A stretch of DNA of 64,000 nucleotides from Pontederia crassipes. Lineage: Eukaryota > Streptophyta > Magnoliopsida > Commelinales > Pontederiaceae. The first letter of the stretch is position 1, and every line of letters begins with the position of its first letter. Below the pieces are notes generated by a model. It saw only the letters and a list, made by a program, of their open reading frames with translations. It was not told where the DNA came from and searched no databases. This document shows, piece by piece, positions 34,318 to 47,279 of the stretch. Location of the stretch: the NCBI GenBank assembly GCA_030549335.1, contig CM060189.1, positions 33,255,001 through 33,319,000 on the forward strand, given 5' to 3'. A program made the translations under genes and the position numbers.

Positions 34318-37300
34318 GTGATTATATGACCTAATTGATCTAGAAAATAATATATAAATTTACGAAAGATCCTAAAATGGATGGAATCCAAAAAAGTTAA
34401 AATAAGTGATTAATGGCGTACCTAATTGATCTAGCAAACATTGTAGAAATTTATAAAATATTCTAAAATGGATGGAATTCAGAAAAGTTTTAAACAATGG
34501 ATTGACTGATTTTTCAAAATTTTTGTGGATTCCAACTAAATTTAAACCTGGACTCCAAAAAGTTTGTCTCAGTTCAGCCGGTGTAAAATTTAACTATTTC
34601 TTTCTAGTTTTCTTTGAAATGTTTCAACACTCCTATATATTTATATAAAAAGTGAAATTTGAGATGAGAAATGACAAAAAGAAATTGACCTGATCAAACC
34701 GATATTAGAACCAGGTATGTTTAGCAAAAAAAAAAAGGTTGTGTTAGGATAGCGTAGATTTTTTTACTAGAATATTTAAATTTATGTATGACAACTTGCA
34801 AAAACAAATATAATTAAATAATAAACATTGAAAACAAGTCGAGTAGATTTTGAATATATTTATTATAACTTTTCCATCATCCCATAAACCTATGGAAATT
34901 AACATGCATTTTCATTAGAATATATAATATAATATTGATATAATATATTATCAAGACACGGCCATTTGTTGTGGGTCCCATGACTCTTTGCGGCAGTCGA
35001 CTATAGTATTTTTCTTCTCTCTGTTCATCTTACACAACACATCACCAAAAAGTTTAAACTTGAATTCATAGATCAAACTTAACTTTCCCTTTACGATGCA
35101 AGATTCAATGTGTCGTATTTTCACTCATTCAAAATCGTTCCCAAGCAAAACGAATGTAATCTTTTTTCCCAACTAATGAATAGATATTGACTTTTAACAT
35201 AACTAGCAAGTGGGCCCGACTTTGGTCACACATAATGATTTAGAGCATCTTTGGTGATTTGTTTATTTGGAACTATGTTAAAAAAACTTATATTTGATGC
35301 CAACTATGATTCAACTACTCACACATACATATGCCAAAGATCGACAATAATTTTGGGTTTAGAATGTCTATCAAAGTTAGCAACTTAAGTAGCCCAACCA
35401 ACATTAAGCCATAGGATAATGTGTACATTAGCTTAACTCAGAACATGGTTTACGTTTCATAAACAATATTGCATATGAATAAGTGAACGTTTGTTTTAAT
35501 GTCATAAGCACACAAAAAATGGAATCAAGATTCAACGTATAACATCATTCTCATGTTCTTGGCAAGTAATGTGCCAACTTTTAGAGAAACACCTCAATTT
35601 TTTATGGTACCGAGATAATCAAGATCATCTTCTGGCTGAGTGAAGTTATAAATAAAGTTAGCTTTAACGATTTCACAAGTGTTTTGAATTCAAATCCACA
35701 TGTACTCATCACAACAACAAGCAAAGCAAATGGAATAGATAAGTAGAATGAAACAAGACTCAAAGTAGTTATTTCTTAGTCATGTCCTAGCATTTGTCAA
35801 TAATGAAATCATTTACCACCATGTACCAAGTGTGGTTGTCAAAATCCTTATATAATACTCTAGAGAAAAAATGATCCCAATTCTACTCGAAGGATTTTAA
35901 ATGTAGGATCTATATTGAATATATAGTCAATTCTTAAGATTCCAACGATGTTGGCACAAACTTATTCAAAAAATCAAAAGTGGACTTTGAAAAAAAAATA
36001 TTTTTTATATATTTTGTACATATTATTCTCACTTTAATGAACTCTAATATCCTCTAATAATTCAATGTTATATCATAAATCTAATCTTATATTGTCTTTC
36101 ATCAAAATTAAATTTCATTGTTGTACGTATACTAAAAACTATACCACATTTAAATAAAATTAATACTTCATTAGTAACAGTATTATATATTATTATTTTA
36201 GTATTTTAAAGAATATATCACATTGTATTTCATATGATATAAAAAAATATTAGATTTGCAAAATATGTGAATGAAATATTAGTGGCTGATGTTTAATTAA
36301 TTCATATATAATATATATTTATGAATAAACATATTATTTTAATTATTATATATTAAAAATATTTTTTATTCATGGAATAGGATTCCAAATTCCTTTACGA
36401 TCCTATCTCGAAAAGCAATTTTGACGATCTTGGTACCAAGCACAATATGAAAGATGGAGAATGGAGGGAGGAGAGAGTTTATAATTAGCACCATCAACAT
36501 GACAAGTCCTTGCAATTGTTAGTATAATTAAACCAAAATATGGCTATCCATATTTTGATATTACGTGTTGGAAAAAATGTTAGTTATCACCAACATTTTT
36601 ATTATGTGGCACTCGTATCTCTCTATAGAGTTTAGATAATAGTATGTTTAGTTGTAGCAATATATTAAATTATTCGTTGGTGCATTCAGTTTTATAATAA
36701 GTAGAAAATGGAATGAGTTTAAGCTTCATCGATTAAACTACAAACAACTTGTTGTTTTGTTTAACTTGTGGAGGAATGAGATATGTGTTGTCTTGAGTTT
36801 TCTAAAAGAGTGAAAAAAATACAAATGTTTTATGGCAAGAATATATATTTGAATAATATGACTTTGATGAAAGTGTCTTGCCACGAGGTTTTGAAAGTGT
36901 TGAATAAGTTTTTAGTCTACCTAGATCTTTAGATGTATGCATTCAATGATTGCAAGGAATGTATCAAGTAGGACCTTCTAGTTTTTAACATGCTATTAAC
37001 TCAGGACAATAAACTCATTAGTTTATGATTCCAACAACCCCAACTTTTACGACCTTGCTCTTGATTTGAACCTCCTTTTTCTCATATTACAAAATAGGTC
37101 CCAAGAAAAAATGAAGGTGAGATCTCATTACAAAGAATGGACTTCATAACTTCTTTAAGGAATAAATAAAATAGGTGTGGTATATGACAATAAAAAAATT
37201 TAGTTCTTAATGTTAGTCTCATACTTTGTTTAAGACTAGTATACATCAACAATTCAATTTTACATGGACTTCTAGCCAAACGTGAAGCTACTATCATCAT

Positions 37301-38600
37301 TTCTCTATTTTCTTCAACAACTAATCCTTCCTTTCTTAGCGTCAACTTTACTTCCTCGTCGATTTTATACATATGCCAAAAAATGATTCGAGCATGTTCT
37401 AACATCTAAAAGACTTTTGTCTTTATGTTGACAGATCTTGATATTTTCCTTAATTTTTTATTAAAAGACTTTGACATGCATATACTTTTGAATCTTTTCC
37501 CTTTTGGTTTGAGATTGAAATTTGTTTGTTGCTGGTGGTGATAGAAATAAATCTTTCCTCAAGTCTGATGGATCATTAGGTACCACCAAGGGGAGGGTTA
37601 ATTGGAGCGTTAAAATAAATTTGAAAAGATAGAATTCAATTAAAGACAAAATAAATTCTCAAATCTAGGTGCATGTATCACCTTGTTGTTGCTATGATGT
37701 GAAACTTGATATACTACTCCATCTGATTCAATTGTTTGCACTTGCACATAAGTTGCCCCTCAATACGGGTGGATATAAAGTCCATGATTTTTTAAACTGA
37801 AATTCATGAATAAAAATAAAGGATCCACTACAACTAACCCACATCTCACATCTGTTGCATTATTACATAAATAATTCTCATCATAAGCCAAATAACCTCT
37901 ATTTTTTGATCAATCTCCCTCATACCCTAAATATACAAGTGCTTTTTTTTGTGATCAAATGTGCAATGGCAACACAACTCAAGTTTGTGATCCTTCAAAG
38001 TTGTCCACTACCAACATGTTTTCGCTACTGTATCTAATAATCCCCTTCTTTATGTCATCCTTATGAATGACCCATGCTATATTTATTGCTTTAGATATTT
38101 GGCATTTCCCACTTTGTATTAGTCTTATTATGAAGTTGGATAATGACATTACTATAATAAGGGAGATAGTAAGATTGCACTTCTAGAAATGATCCTCCAT
38201 ATCATATATCATCAACACGACTATGTACATAAGGTATATTAAAGATGGGAGACTAATCATTTATCAAAATCATATGTGTTTTAGTATTTCTATTTAATGC
38301 AAGCAAACTTTTCAATTCTAATGCCCTTTAGCATGAGTTGATAACCTACATTGTTTGAACCTTTTCGGTGTTCTTTTTTGCTATAAAAAAATTTTACAAG
38401 CATCTTAGCATGCCGTCAATGTAGCTTGTCACATTACTTTCATAATTGAGGCAAAGCGTCAACCTCTTGCAAACACCCCTAAATTGAGTCGATGCATTGT
38501 AAAGTATCATGATCCGACAAGATGCACAATTTTACTCGTTGAGAGTTCGATCAAGCTTGCTACATGTCAATGTGACTAATACTTTAACCACAATAACTAA
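34318..38600. other. gene-poor AT-rich intergenic
   Basis: No exon, RNA gene or clear transposon end was recognised. The small open frames are chance ORFs in AT-rich sequence. Confidence 0.5.
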
Positions 38601-39800
38601 TATTGACAAATAGTTTGAACATTGGGCTTTTGGTGAATCCTTACATATTGTTTCAAGAGTTTTGTTGCCAACCAAAGGAAGTTCCACCTTTCCCTTCGAT
38701 GAATACTTCGAGCAATCGATACAACCTTGAAGATCGAAGTCTAAGGATTAGAAGACATCATGTCATTATAGTTCCGAATGGAAACGGAGGTGAAGTTGGA
38801 AGTTCTTGTCACGAATTCCCTAAATCCATCCTGCTCGGTCACCAATCAAAGCATCTTCACAAGCATCCTGCAAAATTGTGAAGAGCCCAAATAGCTATTC
38901 TCCTACGAGAGTCGCCAGCCCTCTAGATGAGTCTCAAAGGTTAATCATCCTCGCTGACGAGCACAAAGACATTGCCTTGTCCAAAGATGTTGCCAACACT
39001 TCAAGAGGTCCTAAAATTGGAAGAATGTGTGTTATGCAAATGTTGTGGCAATCAGGCCGCCAATGGAGGACGAGTCAAGCGCACAACAAAAGTAGGAAGG
39101 CTTCTATCGCTCCCTCATAGCAGCTCGAACAGACAAGTTCCAAAGTGTCCAATCGAGAAGCTTCCCTCTGCCTTAAACCATCAAACCTCAAGCGACCACT
39201 AAGTATGAAGTGGTCACATGCATTGTACTCGATGGACAAATGGCTCCACTCGTAGTCTCGCCTTCAACATGGAGGCATCGAGTCAAAGTCATGCCTATTG
39301 ATGATAAGACTCTCATCGTGTTTTCACTACAAGCCTAAAGCAACTCCCATGTCAAGCCACTCATGACACAATTAGAAGTTTTCCTCGTCGGCATGCCAAA
39401 GCCACCAAATTGAAGTGACACAAATTTTCAAGTGTCGACACAAAAAAAACTTCATCTCTCACATTCTTGAGGAATATGTTTGGAAATGAAACCGCTTGAT
39501 GAAATGAAACTGCTTACATTGCGGACTTCATTACCATTTCATAAGTGACAACCATGGATTGGATGATAAATCATTAAGCAAAATAGGTCTCAGAAAGGAG
39601 TTCTTAGCGAGTCCCAATGGTGCAGACAATCCTAGCATTGCATGATAATGGTGAAGACAAAGTCAAGGCAAAGGACAAACATCAACGTAACGAGTGAAGA
39701 CAAAGCTGAAGATAAAAACCTCAGAGATAATCGACCTTCTATGCCAAAGATACTTCGATCACACCCTTGTATTTGAATAAAGTCGAGGCTTCACTCTAAT
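38601..39800. repeat. degraded repeat-derived tract
   Basis: Higher GC than its flanks and weak phrase-level resemblance to 5.2-5.9 kb. Several frames of 60-90 codons are open but overlap in different phases and lack recognisable motifs. It is probably an old transposon remnant of unknown class. Confidence 0.3.
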
Positions 39801-40126
39801 GACTCCATTTCCATATATCTTTCTTCTTATTTTCCTCTATAATCTTAATATCTTGGTTTTTATCTCTAGAAATTAAAAAATATTTTGTACACCCTAATCT
39901 TAGTTTCTACTATTTCTATCATTACAATAAGTGTATTAATAGAACATTTCTAATTTTATAACTTAAAAGTTAATATTTAGAATATTATTAGAATCCATAT
40001 GAAAGACCATTAAATAATTACAAAGTATTGGTGAATAGATAAATTCTTTTTACTTTTACTCAAGTCATGTTCCCCACGTAAATCTCTTTTTTTCCTATTT
40101 TTTAAGCTTTTAGTAATTATATTTAC
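39801..40126. other. AT-rich intergenic
   Basis: Nothing recognised. Confidence 0.5.
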
Positions 40127-40578
40127 CAGGGTTAACCCGAGTATCCGACCCGACCCCTAGGTCGGGCCGGGTTGGTCGGGTCGGACTCGACCCGCCAACC
40201 TTATTTTTTTTATTTTTTGAATTTTAAATAATTTTTTTATTTAATTTAAGTATTTTATACCATCTAAAATTAAAGATATATATAATGTCTTTTAAATAGC
40301 GAATAATATGTAGATATTTAAAACAATATTTTTATGCCTAAAAATACTTTATATTTTGTATTTAAAATAAAATAGTAAATATTTTTTGTATTAAAAATTA
40401 AAAAGAATTTTTTTAAAAAAAAGGAAAAAGTTGATCGGGTAACCCGACCCAACCCAACCCGGGTCTAGTTGGGTCGGGTCCTGTCACAAAAAAATTGAAA
40501 CCCGACCCGACCAAACTCGACCGAATTGGGTCGGGTTTGTTCACGGGGCCGGTCAAACCCAATCCGTGAACAACCCTA
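40127..40578. mobile_element. hAT-like non-autonomous element with GGGTCGGGT ends (1)
   Basis: The left end CAGGGTTAACCCGAGT, followed by dense GACCCGACCC repeats, faces a right end that reads TAGGGTTGTTCACGGATTGG in reverse complement. The core is AT-rich and non-coding. CAGGG-type ends fit hAT elements. The flanks ATATTTAC/ATATTATT agree only partly as an 8 bp duplication. Confidence 0.55.
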
Positions 40579-41281
40579 ATATTATTTACTTGCTAGATGA
40601 TGTATACATTATGCAACAAGATCAAATGATAGCATTTAAAATGCCATTAGAGTATTACCATCAATAATCAATATTAATATTTACTTCATACACACATAAT
40701 ATATAGACTAATACCTAATCTGCAAACTTACTTCTTACTTAAAAAGCATGCTACCTTATTGAGGGGCCAAGTGCTAACCAATTTTTTCTCACTTAAAGGG
40801 GTCTCGAGTTTATCTGACCACTTTGAATATTATGGTGATAATCGAAAAAATGCATGCTACATTAGATAAGTTCAAAATATTTATTTATTTTATTTATTTA
40901 TATTATTTTCAAAATTTGTCTTTCCTAAATATATGATTTATAAATCAAAATCTTTAAATTTCATAAGATTAATATATAATTGATGCGACCATTTAATGTC
41001 AATAAAATCATAAATGTCATTCTCATGTAACATCCCTACTAATGCACAATATCAATAATTACTATTGGAGATTGTAATATGTCACTAAAACATTAAAATG
41101 TATAATTCCAACAATTACTATTATTAAAAAATTATAATGGCAACAAATTATATAAGGTGAAGAACAAGAAACAAGACCAAATTTAAAACCCTACTCTATT
41201 TGCTTTTGCTGTGGAAGCATTTTGATGTAGCAAATACTTTCATCAAGGTATATATCGATTGTTGGACTAGTGCAATGCGTA

Positions 41282-41689
41282 TAGGGGTGTTCACGGATCG
41301 GATCAAGCCCCCTTGAGGGTTAAATCCGACCCGGTTCGGGTCGGGTCGGATGGTCGGACAAGTTTCTTTTTTTATTTTTCTTACTTTTTTATTTATTTAA
41401 TATAAAAAATATTATTTAGTATTTATTTTAAATCACAAAATAAGTTTTCTAACTATTTAAATGTTATTTTTGTATTTAAAATATTTTATTTCATTTTAAA
41501 AAAATGCTGAAGCAAATATAGGCCTAGGTTTAAAAAAAATAGAAAAAAAATAAAAAAATAAATCGGGTTATCGGGTCAAGTAGGGTCGACTCGGGTTGAA
41601 AAAATTCAATCCGTACTCGACCCGACTTAAACTAGGTCAGGTCAGGTCATCGGATTCATCGGGTCGATCCGACTCGGTGAACACCCCTA
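41282..41689. mobile_element. hAT-like non-autonomous element with GGGTCGGGT ends (2)
   Basis: Near-perfect inverted tips TAGGGGTGTTCACGGATCGG and, in reverse complement, TAGGGGTGTTCACCGAGTCGG. GGGTCGGGTCGGA-type repeats lie beside both ends and the core is AT-rich. The length is 408 bp. It is related in ends and layout to 40127-40578. No clear 8 bp target duplication remains. Confidence 0.7.
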
Positions 41690-42770
41690 AATTTTATAAA
41701 ATAAGTCCATGGTGAAGTATTTTATTTTTATCATTATGATATAATTTATAGAAAAATTCATAAATATCATATATGTATAATTATAATATTATACAAAACA
41801 AGTTGATATCCCCTTATGAAAATATGTCTTAAATTATAGAACGCTTAAATTTGAGCTCAACATAATTTTTTATTGAAAGGTGGCAAAACTTTGATTGGAG
41901 AAAAGGTGGTGAAGGATAGAATCATAGTTTGCCTCAGTTGTCACCTTGTAATAATTTATGCAATTTCTAATTAGTAACCATATAAAATATGCAAGCTTAG
42001 TTAAAGGCTTTTCCTTTAGTGCCTATTTTAAAACAAAGAAAAATATTTTCCTTCTACTTTAGTGAAAATTTTATATTTTATTACCATCTCTAAGCTTGAA
42101 TACTTATGTTCTTTTATTGCAAAAAAAAAAAATGTTCTTCTATACACATCTCCGTTATGCAATAAATTTATGTGTTTGTAGACATAAGACTATTTTTCTA
42201 TTTATCTATTGTGAACCAATCTCGGCCAACAAAATTGTTCAAGTAATATTTTTCACTTATTATTATATTAAACTAGTACTTAATCCAGTGCAATGTAAGG
42301 ACGACGGATATTATAAAAATATATAAATAAAATACTATAATTTAGAATAATTACCAAAATTAATTTATTATCATTTGAATGTAATAAATAGGTTAGTCCA
42401 TTTTAAAAACAATTTAAATATACGAAGACTCAACTTCTACTTAAATTATGTTTTTCTAAAATAAATAATTAATTATTTTCCAAAAAATTGAATTATTTTC
42501 TGATTTATAATATTTTATTTATTTTATAAGGAAATATCAATTTCCATTGGACTCAAATTGAGTTATTTATTTTAAATTATTTTTTTATTTTTTAAATAAA
42601 ATAATATCTTTTAAAAATGAAATAGTATAATATTTTATTATACTTGTACATTAACTCTTATAAAGAAAAGATGATTTCTTTTAATCATACTCAAATTGAA
42701 TATTCATTTTTTATTTTTTAAATAATACATCATATTTTAAGAAGGAAATATTACTTTTTTTTTACGATAC
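41690..42770. other. AT-rich intergenic
   Basis: AT-rich; nothing recognised. Confidence 0.6.
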
Positions 42771-42849
42771 TTGTCCAATTTTTTTTAAAACCAAAAAGAG
42801 AATTTCATTCATCTAATAATATAGGCACCAGAGTTATCGGTATACAAAA

Positions 42850-43313
42850 ATCGTAGGAGATCAGGAGGTGGATTCTCCGCCCAAAATACATCAAAAAGTG
42901 AGATCCTATCCTGGTTAGCTAAATGGTCAGCAACATAATTAGTCTCTCTATAGCAATGTGTACATTTGAAAAAAAGCAAAGCCAGAGATGATTTGTAACA
43001 TTTCAGTCATGATATTCCATAGCTGCCAGGGAGCTTGCGTTTTGCGGTTGACAAGGAGCACCAGATTAGTGGAGTTGGATTCTAGCCAGACATGAGTGTC
43101 CTTCTGCTTAGCTTTTCGCAATCCCATGAACGCTCCCCATATTTCAGTGTAAAGCACATTTGGAGCAGATAATCTGAGTGCACCTACAAAAAGAAATCCG
43201 CAATTAGGAGAATGAATAATGAACCCCGCACCAGAAATCTCATCAGGTCGAGTGAACGACCCGTCTGAGTTCACTTTGACCCAGAGAGGGGGCGGGGCTC
43301 CCACCGGACACAA
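42850..43313 (-). pseudogene. LINE RNase H-like (RVT_3) tail
   Basis: WVKVNSDGSF is the first-strand motif with its catalytic aspartate; AFMGLRKAKQKDTHVWLESN carries the next conserved region, with Glu where Asp is usual. Past a stop, further sequence (YRETNYVADHLANQ) is the conserved C-terminal RE-N-ADxLA motif. Such a plant RNase H domain is found only in some LINE lineages. Confidence 0.8.
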
Positions 43314-43552
43314 AGGTCTTTGGGGGAAGGTGCCTCAGGCAGGTGGATTCTAGCATATTTCAGATGAAACACCATAACTCTCTCCCAAACAGCAGAGACT
43401 GTTACCCTCTTAGAATTAAAATGCAGGTCATTTGTCATATTCCAAATCCCCCATAAGCAAAAAGCAAATAAAAATCAAACATACCTCTTGGACTCATGAG
43501 AGAGGCCCTCTCCCTCACGGACCCACAAACCCTCATTCCAAGAATCACGAAA

Positions 43553-43960
43553 CTAGAAGGGACTATTGAGATAACATTGTAGTGTATACCAAAGCTGACA
43601 TGACACCGGAAAATCAAAGAATAGATGCATGTTGGATTCAATATGAAGGCCACATAGAAGACAAGTAGGATCAATGTTAGAGTCAAATTGAGAAAGCATA
43701 TCTAAAGAAGGTAATCTCCGATGACTCAATTTCCAGAGAAAGAACTTGACTTTGGGGGGAATCGAAATTGACCACATTTGTCTCCAATCGGGCCACCTAG
43801 GAATCTGCTGCTGGGTGAGCTGACGGTCCAGGAAGCTATAGACAGATTTAGCAGTGGGCTGCTCATGAGTGTCGTGCGCCCAAATCCACCTATCATCATT
43901 GGCATTCTCAAGCAAAAAGATAGAAGAAATCAATGCAACCAGGGGGGGCAAAACATTCAT
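43553..43960 (-). pseudogene. LINE zf-RVT segment
   Basis: DRWIWAHDTHEQPTAKSVY, FFLWKLSHRRLPSLDML and CLLCGLHIESNMHLFFDFP match the zinc-binding reverse-transcriptase-associated domain found after the RT in plant L1-type LINEs. The frame ends before the RNase H part. Confidence 0.85.
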
Positions 43961-44201
43961 TCAAAAGAGGCCAATTCCAAGAACGATTATCAATAAAATC
44001 CGAAACTAGCATCTCATGTAAGGGAACATTCACATTCACATAAGTAGGCGTAAATAAAATTGGCGATGAAAGAATCCAAGGATCAAGCATAACATTAGTT
44101 TGAGTGCCAGAGCAAATAAATTTTCTCAGTCCACTTCTAATATCCATCATGGCAGCAGAAATCATCCACCAGTTCCAAGAAGGCGACCTGCAAGGGAGAG
44201 A

Positions 44202-45612
44202 CTACCAAGGGTGGGGTGAGCCATATTTAGCAATAATCAACTTTGCCCAGGGGTGATGATCATTATTTAATACCGCCATAAATCTTTTGGCAAGTAAAGA
44301 AGTACGGATTAATTGCAACTTTTTTATGCCCAGACCACCACAAGATAGAGGTAATTGAACGGTATGACAACTCAAGAGATGTAGGCCTCTACGAGTACTA
44401 GAGTTAGACCAAAGGAATCTACGTGAAATCTTTTCAAGTGATGCAATCAAACCACCGGAGAGATAAACATTAGCCAAGGCATGAACATGAGAAGAGTTTA
44501 GAACAGATTTGATGAGGATAGTTTTACCCGGATGGTTAAGTAATCTCCCTTTCCACCCCTCCACCCTCTTAGATACCTTCTCAATAAGATTCTGTTGATG
44601 TCTATTTGGGATATACTTAAAAGAAATAGGAACTCCTAGGTATTTAAAAGGAAAGTTACCTTGCCTGATGTCCAGTACCCTCTTAATAACATTCTTCCTA
44701 GTGAGCCCCATTTTAGAAGAAAAAAAGATTTCAGACTTGTCTTTGTTAGTACACTGGTTAGTTAACTAGCAATAAATATTCATGATTTTAACCAATTGCC
44801 TACATTTCTTTGTAGTAGCATGCAAACATAAGAGTAAGTCATCTGCAAAGAGCAAGTGGCTAATGCTAACATGATTGAAAGTGAATGGAGTGATAGATCT
44901 GTTGATTACCAAGTGATTAAGTAGTGAAGAGAAGACATGAGTGACTAGAATAAATAAGTAAGGGGATAAAGGGTCTCCTTGCCTAATGCCCTTGGAGCTT
45001 AAGAAGAAATATGAATTTATTCCATTAATCTGACAAGAGAATTTTGGGGATCGAATACAAGCATTAATCCAGGCCACAAATTGGGTTGGGGGGGGGGGAC
45101 TGCATCCTATGCAAAACAGATATGACAGAAGATCATGAAACTCTATCAAAAGCCTTTGCCATATCCATTTTGATCATCATGTGTTTCCTACGGCCAGACT
45201 TAAGAGAGTGAGCAATTTCTTGAGTTAGAGCAATATTATCTTGAATGTTTCTTCTTGCCACATAAGCAGCCTAAGCGTGATCGTCCAAGGTGGGCTTCAA
45301 TCTATTTGCAAGAATCTTTGCAACAACCCTATATATAATGTTACAAAGGGATATGAGTCGAAAATCAGTTACTTGGATAGGATTGGCTTTCTTAGGTATG
45401 AATACTAAAATGGTTTCGCCCCAATCATGAGGTAAAAGATAGGTGACAAAGAAAAATTGAATTGTCTTGACAATGTCGTGTTCCATAATATCCCAATTGT
45501 GCTTATAAAACTCTAATGTGAAGCCATCAGGGCCAGGGGCCTTGTCATGTGGCATGGACCAGAAGATATTCTTAATTTCTCCCTTGCTGATAGGGGCAAT
45601 CAAACTTTCCAC
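44202..45612 (-). pseudogene. LINE reverse transcriptase domain
   Basis: 45271-45612 reads the N-terminal fingers: DKAPGPDGFTLEFYK, FIPKKANPIQVTDFRLISL, ANRLKPTLDD. 44766-45149 reads the palm, with KGIRQGDPLSPYLFIL and the active site LLFADDLLLC intact. 44202-44711 reads the thumb/connection region (FKYLGVPISF, GWKGRLLNHPGKTILIKSV). The three blocks are in different frames or separated by stops. Confidence 0.9.
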
Positions 45613-46090
45613 CCAAGAGGGTTGAAGTGCCAGAGCTCCCTGTAGAAGGAAACAAAGCTATTGAGAATCTCCTTATCCTCAGTAACCTTCTCACCCGTGG
45701 CAGTCATGATTGTGCTGATTTGATTCTTCCTATGTCTAATTAGGATACTAAGGTGGAAAAAACTGGTATTTTTGTCCTCGTCCTTGAGCCAATTAATTCT
45801 AGAATTACTCCACCACTTGAGGTGAATCTATCTAAATAAAGCAGAGTGTAGTTGGTAAAGGCATCTAAGATTAGGGAGCTCCAAACTGATGAGACCTCTG
45901 GACTCATCAAGTGCCTCCAGCACAACAATCTTATCTTTGACCTTACAAGCCTTGACCTCCAATCTACCTAGGTTCTGTGAGTTCCATTTTAGGGTTCTTT
46001 GTTTAATTAATATGAGAGATTGATGAATAGATGTTTGAGGGGAATGATGAGTCCAAACAGACCGAACTATCTCTTTAGGTTCAGTGTATT

Positions 46091-46836
46091 CTAACCAGAA
46101 GTGTTCATATTTAAAAAGTTTGATTTCTTATTCCCCGGACTAGTGTCAATTTGTATTGGAGAGTGGTTTGAGGCGCAGCGTTCCAACGTGTGGATTGCCA
46201 CCTCAGGGAAAAGAGAAACCCAAAGGTTATTTTGGAGGAATCTATCAAGCTTACAAAGGATTCTGACATGGCCAGACCTGTTGTTACACCAAGTGAAATA
46301 AGGCCCGGAGTGTGGTAGGTCCACTAACCCCTGAGTTGTAATAAGGTCACGAAGAGCCCTAATAGAAGGAGAGAGGTAAAAGGAGGAACCACCCCTCTTG
46401 TCCTCGGGATAAACTGAGCTATTAAAATCCCCAGTGATGACCCATGGAATGTTATGCAAGGGGAGAGAAGACAAATGCTGCCAAAGGAGGCTACGCTCCA
46501 AGGCCAAAGAACTAGCATATAAACAAGTGATTAAGAAAGAGACTTTATCTATTGAAACGACAGCATGTATATATCTTGGTGTAATGGAAATGGGGGTGAT
46601 TTGAACAGTATCTTGCCGCCACGCGAGAATGAGACACCAGCAGCACCTGAGCCCGGGGACCAAGTGTCGCGCCAATCCTGGCCCAGCCGCTTGATACTAG
46701 TAGCAGATTGCTTATCATCAGTATGAGTTTCAGTTAGAACAAATATACCTGAGTTATTTTTATGCCTCAAGTATGCAAGTCTATCGTGGACCTTACTCTG
46801 TAGAGCCCCGCGGTAGTTCCAAACTATGGTCTTCAT
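46091..46836 (-). pseudogene. LINE endonuclease (APE-like) domain
   Basis: The start MKTIVWNYRGA corresponds to the conserved WNxRG opening of L1-type endonucleases. FVLTETHTD holds the catalytic glutamate. In the overlapping frame, VITGDFNSSVYPEDKRGG is the conserved GDFN motif, and CASNHSPI replaces the usual SDHSPI. The domain is split over two frames (46549-46836 and 46091-46675), so at least one frameshift is present, and the Asp to Asn change hits a catalytic position. Confidence 0.85.
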
Positions 46837-47279
46837 ATGTTGAGGTCAAGTCTCTCAAACCCCACAGCTGGAACCTGAAACTTGCCACCCTGAATGACAG
46901 ACAAAGAGGAAGCATTAGATATTCGCTCAATTAAGTGTGAAAGAAGCATACCTCTGTTCTTGTTTTTCTTTTTAATCTCTGACCCTTTAACTGAAATGAT
47001 ATGTTTCTTCTGCATCTTCCTAGTCCGAGGGGGATTGGGAGCTGGGGCGACCAGTTCGAAGTCCACGTCTTCAACATCATCCTCCGCTATCTCCTGCGCA
47101 CATGCCGAGCTGTCCGTAGGAACCGTCAGCATCTGACCAATGTGCTCAACCAACGCACCATGCTCGATGGAAAGGCCCTGCACAAGCTGGTTAGTAGGAG
47201 GATCTTGCACAGCTTAAGGACCCTGCACAGGAAGGTTAGCAAGAGGAAGATAGTTGGACTGAGCACGGGAGGCTAGCGG

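Noticed and set aside
34318-39800. Search for a multi-exon gene in the long gene-poor stretch
   Set aside because: No segment combined good borders with a protein-like open frame.
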